DNA of 64,000 nt from Maricaulis alexandrii. GTDB taxonomy: Bacteria; Pseudomonadota; Alphaproteobacteria; Caulobacterales; Maricaulaceae. The notes below the pieces were generated by a model. It ran no database searches and was not told the origin of the DNA. It was given only the letters and a program-made list of their open reading frames with translations. Below are positions 62,493 to 64,000 of the stretch, one piece after another. Position numbers and translations under genes: made by a program. Numbering within the stretch: the stretch's first letter is position 1; each line of letters starts with the position of its first letter. The stretch spans positions 124,001 to 188,000 of the forward strand of contig NZ_SWKP01000009.1 in the NCBI RefSeq assembly GCF_005871165.1, read 5' to 3'.

Positions 62493-62861
62493 CCGGTGTC
62501 GCTCCGACCGAAACAGCACTGACGAATCCGCCAACAGTGGCCTCTCCACCTTCAACTACATCGTCACCAAACCTCCGGATGAAGGCAATCGCTCCCAAGT
62601 CTGGGGTGGGACCATCCGCAACGTCAATTATAATCAGAGTGATATAAAAGCGGCCAGGGTAGTCTCAATGGCTGCTTCGCGAACAACCTCATCCCCATCG
62701 TTGACCCAGAATCCTTCTAGTGCTCCGAGCCCATAGCTTCCCGCACGCTGCGAGCAACAGCACTGTCGCCCCATCAGATCCGCTTCATTCAGCGAGTTTT
62801 TCGCCACACACGCATAAAAGTTTGGCGCAAAGGAAAGCGCGCGCTCACGCACGCCAAATGG
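62493..62861. other. Decayed region without a confident gene
   Basis: Frames exist on both strands but none is convincing. On the minus strand a GTG-started frame at 62852-62634 (72 residues, ending LAAFISL) is followed in another frame by an open stretch to about 62470 (..TPDLGAIAFIRRFGDDVVEG..), which could be one frameshifted gene remnant. I recognise no family in either part. Confidence 0.4.
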
Positions 62862-63293
62862 TTAGGTCGTAGCCTTAGGCGACCCCGTCGGAGATGTGGA
62901 TTCCGAGATCATTTCTCGCTCCTCGATGAGCTTTTTCCATACCCCGGTGGAACCCTCATCGACGTCAGAAACGACAACCAATTTGAAAACGTCGTACCTG
63001 GTACGCATGAACTTCAGCACGAATTCCAGAATTTCCGCTGGAGTCTCGTTCTCGTGTGAGGTTGTGACGACGTTTAAGTCATCGTTATCAACAATGATCC
63101 AATCAACCTCATCTTCAATTTCCCCAAACTCACTGCCCGTCAATGCAAAATGAACGGCACCTTTTGAGAGCCAATTCTCTGTTAGGGAGCCAATTTCATC
63201 CCTCTTTGGAATGAAGTTAAAGTTCAAAACAACGACACTTGGGATGGCGTCCTCATCGACTTTCGAGCGCAACTTTCTTTCGTCGAAAATCAT
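62862..63293 (-). CDS. Orphan acidic protein, TT-x-HENE motif, unknown function
   Basis: The 143-residue protein from ATG 63293 begins MIFDERKLRSKVDEDAIPSV and has VDWIIVDNDDLNVVTTSHEN near residue 62 with a helix PAEILEFVLKFMRTRYDVF after it. VTT-x-H-(E/D)-(N/D)-E patterns occur in small uncharacterised proteins such as the DUF7684 group, and I suggest that only tentatively. In-frame ATGs at 63323 and 63335 lie within and beyond REP-like copy E and would add residues encoded by the repeat. Composition is AT-richer than the backbone. TAA ends it. Confidence 0.6.
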   Translation of the reverse strand: MIFDERKLRSKVDEDAIPSVVVLNFNFIPKRDEIGSLTENWLSKGAVHFALTGSEFGEIEDEVDWIIVDNDDLNVVTTSHENETPAEILEFVLKFMRTRYDVFKLVVVSDVDEGSTGVWKKLIEEREMISESTSPTGSPKATT

Positions 63294-63303
63294 CTCGGCA
63301 AGT

Positions 63304-63330
63304 GAAAACCGGGACAGACACATTTTTTTC
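63304..63330 (-). repeat. REP-like copy E
   Basis: On the minus strand it reads A-run, atgtgtctgtcccggttttc, the same core as copies B and D, just upstream of the orphan gene. An in-frame ATG lies within it. Confidence 0.85.
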
Positions 63331-63336
63331 CTCATG

Positions 63337-63397
63337 TTTCCCCGTCGGGGGCCTTCGACGCCGGGCAAAAAACCGGAACAGACACCTTTTTTCTCAT
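63337..63397 (-). repeat. Partial tandem copy of the RAYT 3' end with REP-like copy F
   Basis: REP-like copy F (63367-63397) follows the intact RAYT stop. Next to it, 63337-63366 repeats the RAYT 3' end (ccccgtcggg..ccttcgacgccgg) at about 62-bp spacing, and copy E follows that. The unit 'RAYT 3' end plus REP' is therefore present twice in tandem here. Confidence 0.8.
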
Positions 63398-64000
63398 ATC
63401 TCCCCGTCGGGCACCTTCGACGCCGGCCGGCCCCGCGGCCTGGGTCTGAGGACGCGCCCTGACTTGACCTCCAGCGCGCCAACCCAGTCCTCCTCCCCCA
63501 TCGGATGCCCCGTCTCTGTGAAATACCCGATCCGGGCCTCGATCTCCGGATCCACGCCCTCTGAAAGATAGGTGCGCCAGTCCGGAATGCGCCGGAGAAA
63601 CGGGATGTCTGACACAAGCGGATCGGCATCTCCCCAGACATGCCCCCTCGCACTCGACCAGGCCCAGTCTTCTGCCCGACCGACCAGCCGCGCGCGGACC
63701 GGGTTGAGTTCAATATAGCGAACCGCTGCGAGTGCATGCCCTTCGTCCATGACGCTCGCGCCGAACCGGCCTTGCCAAAGGCATCCCGCCCACCCCATCC
63801 GGGCATTGATATGGCGGGCATAAACCTGATGCGTCCGCTTGAGCGCCAGGGCCAGGTCCTGTGCCTGGGACGGCTCCAGGACAAGATGAACGTGATTGGG
63901 CATCAGACACCAGGCCCAACACTTCACCCGGAAGTCGCAACAGGCCTTGCCCAGCAGATCGATGTAGAAAGCGTAGTCATCCGGCTCGAAGAATGTCTGC
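63394..64000 (-). CDS. REP-associated tyrosine transposase (RAYT), 5' end beyond window
   Basis: The visible 201 residues run from QTFFEPDDYAFYIDLLGKAC at the window edge to the stop at 63394. They contain the HUH motif in WCLMPNHVHLVLEPS, GRFGASVMDEGHALAAVRYI with the catalytic Tyr, then ELNPVRARLVGRAEDWAWSS, all typical of Y1/RAYT transposases (TnpA_REP). These single-copy, usually immobile enzymes act on REP sequences through a Tyr-DNA link. The C-terminus ends GRPASKVPDGEI. Only the first part of the gene is missing, so it is likely intact. REP-like copies lie at its 3' end. Confidence 0.9.
   Translation of the reverse strand, partial: QTFFEPDDYAFYIDLLGKACCDFRVKCWAWCLMPNHVHLVLEPSQAQDLALALKRTHQVYARHINARMGWAGCLWQGRFGASVMDEGHALAAVRYIELNPVRARLVGRAEDWAWSSARGHVWGDADPLVSDIPFLRRIPDWRTYLSEGVDPEIEARIGYFTETGHPMGEEDWVGALEVKSGRVLRPRPRGRPASKVPDGEI

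Overview
The window reads as chromosomal DNA of a high-GC, flagellated alphaproteobacterium of the Caulobacterales/Maricaulales type, most like Maricaulis or another Hyphomonadaceae genus. This rests on FlbT, an FlmG-type flagellin glycosyltransferase, several TonB-dependent receptors, a TipN-like coiled-coil protein and dense gene packing with many 1-4 bp overlaps and GTG/TTG starts. Genus assignment is inference. I found one tRNA (Lys-CUU), no rRNA, no CRISPR array, no prophage and no integrase.

Layout. (1) 0-7.1 kb: flbT, then a five- or six-gene same-strand set for flagellin glycosylation (FlmG-like transferase, PseG-like hydrolase, sulfotransferase, ATP-grasp protein, SpsF/PseF-like cytidylyltransferase, PseI/NeuB-like synthase). 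It ends at a palindromic intergenic element and a bidirectional terminator. (2) 7.2-13.8 kb: a two-domain cupin, and a MoxR ATPase and a VWA/CoxE-type protein that are separated here by three unrelated genes, one of them a Vat/CatB-like acetyltransferase with an attenuator-like leader. (3) 13.9-18.3 kb: a likely Fur-regulated TonB receptor, small membrane protein and PepSY protein. (4) 18.3-21.8 kb: GST, chorismate mutase, orphan Hpt, an Arg/His/Asp/Tyr-rich secreted protein, tRNA-Lys and a lipoprotein alpha/beta hydrolase. (5) 21.8-26.2 kb: YfiR-like protein, TonB receptor and chemoreceptor in a row. (6) 26.4-31.5 kb: PqiA-like protein, MarR regulator, FAH-family hydrolase with MaiA, and hypothetical genes. 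(7) 31.7-38.4 kb: TipN-like protein, a complete Mla/MCE-type lipid ABC transporter and an MFS permease. (8) 38.5-42.8 kb: glycosyltransferase, methyltransferase, terpenoid-cyclase-fold protein, and an oppositely oriented methyltransferase and lipoprotein. (9) 42.9-51.0 kb: proline iminopeptidase, NSS symporter and the cell-shape operon mreBCD-pbp2-rodA. (10) 51.2-61.1 kb: DedA-like protein, a divergent ketol-acid reductoisomerase paralogue, miaA, a Do-type protease, DUF2065-hflC-hflK, and folA, a MazG-like gene and thyA.

(11) 61.1-64.0 kb is different: lower GC, orphan ORFs all on the minus strand, one intact RAYT transposase cut by the window edge, a truncated RAYT remnant, and at least seven copies of a REP-like motif (core tgtgtctgtccc). 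Two copies form 24-bp inverted repeats (22/24) around one orphan gene; two others are 25-bp identical direct repeats around a small membrane ORF. This REP/RAYT-bracketed orphan-gene patch is the best candidate for something undescribed. The next most interesting are the sulfotransferase and ATP-grasp genes inside the flagellin glycosylation locus, the divergent KARI paralogue, and the glycosyltransferase/methyltransferase/cyclase-fold locus.
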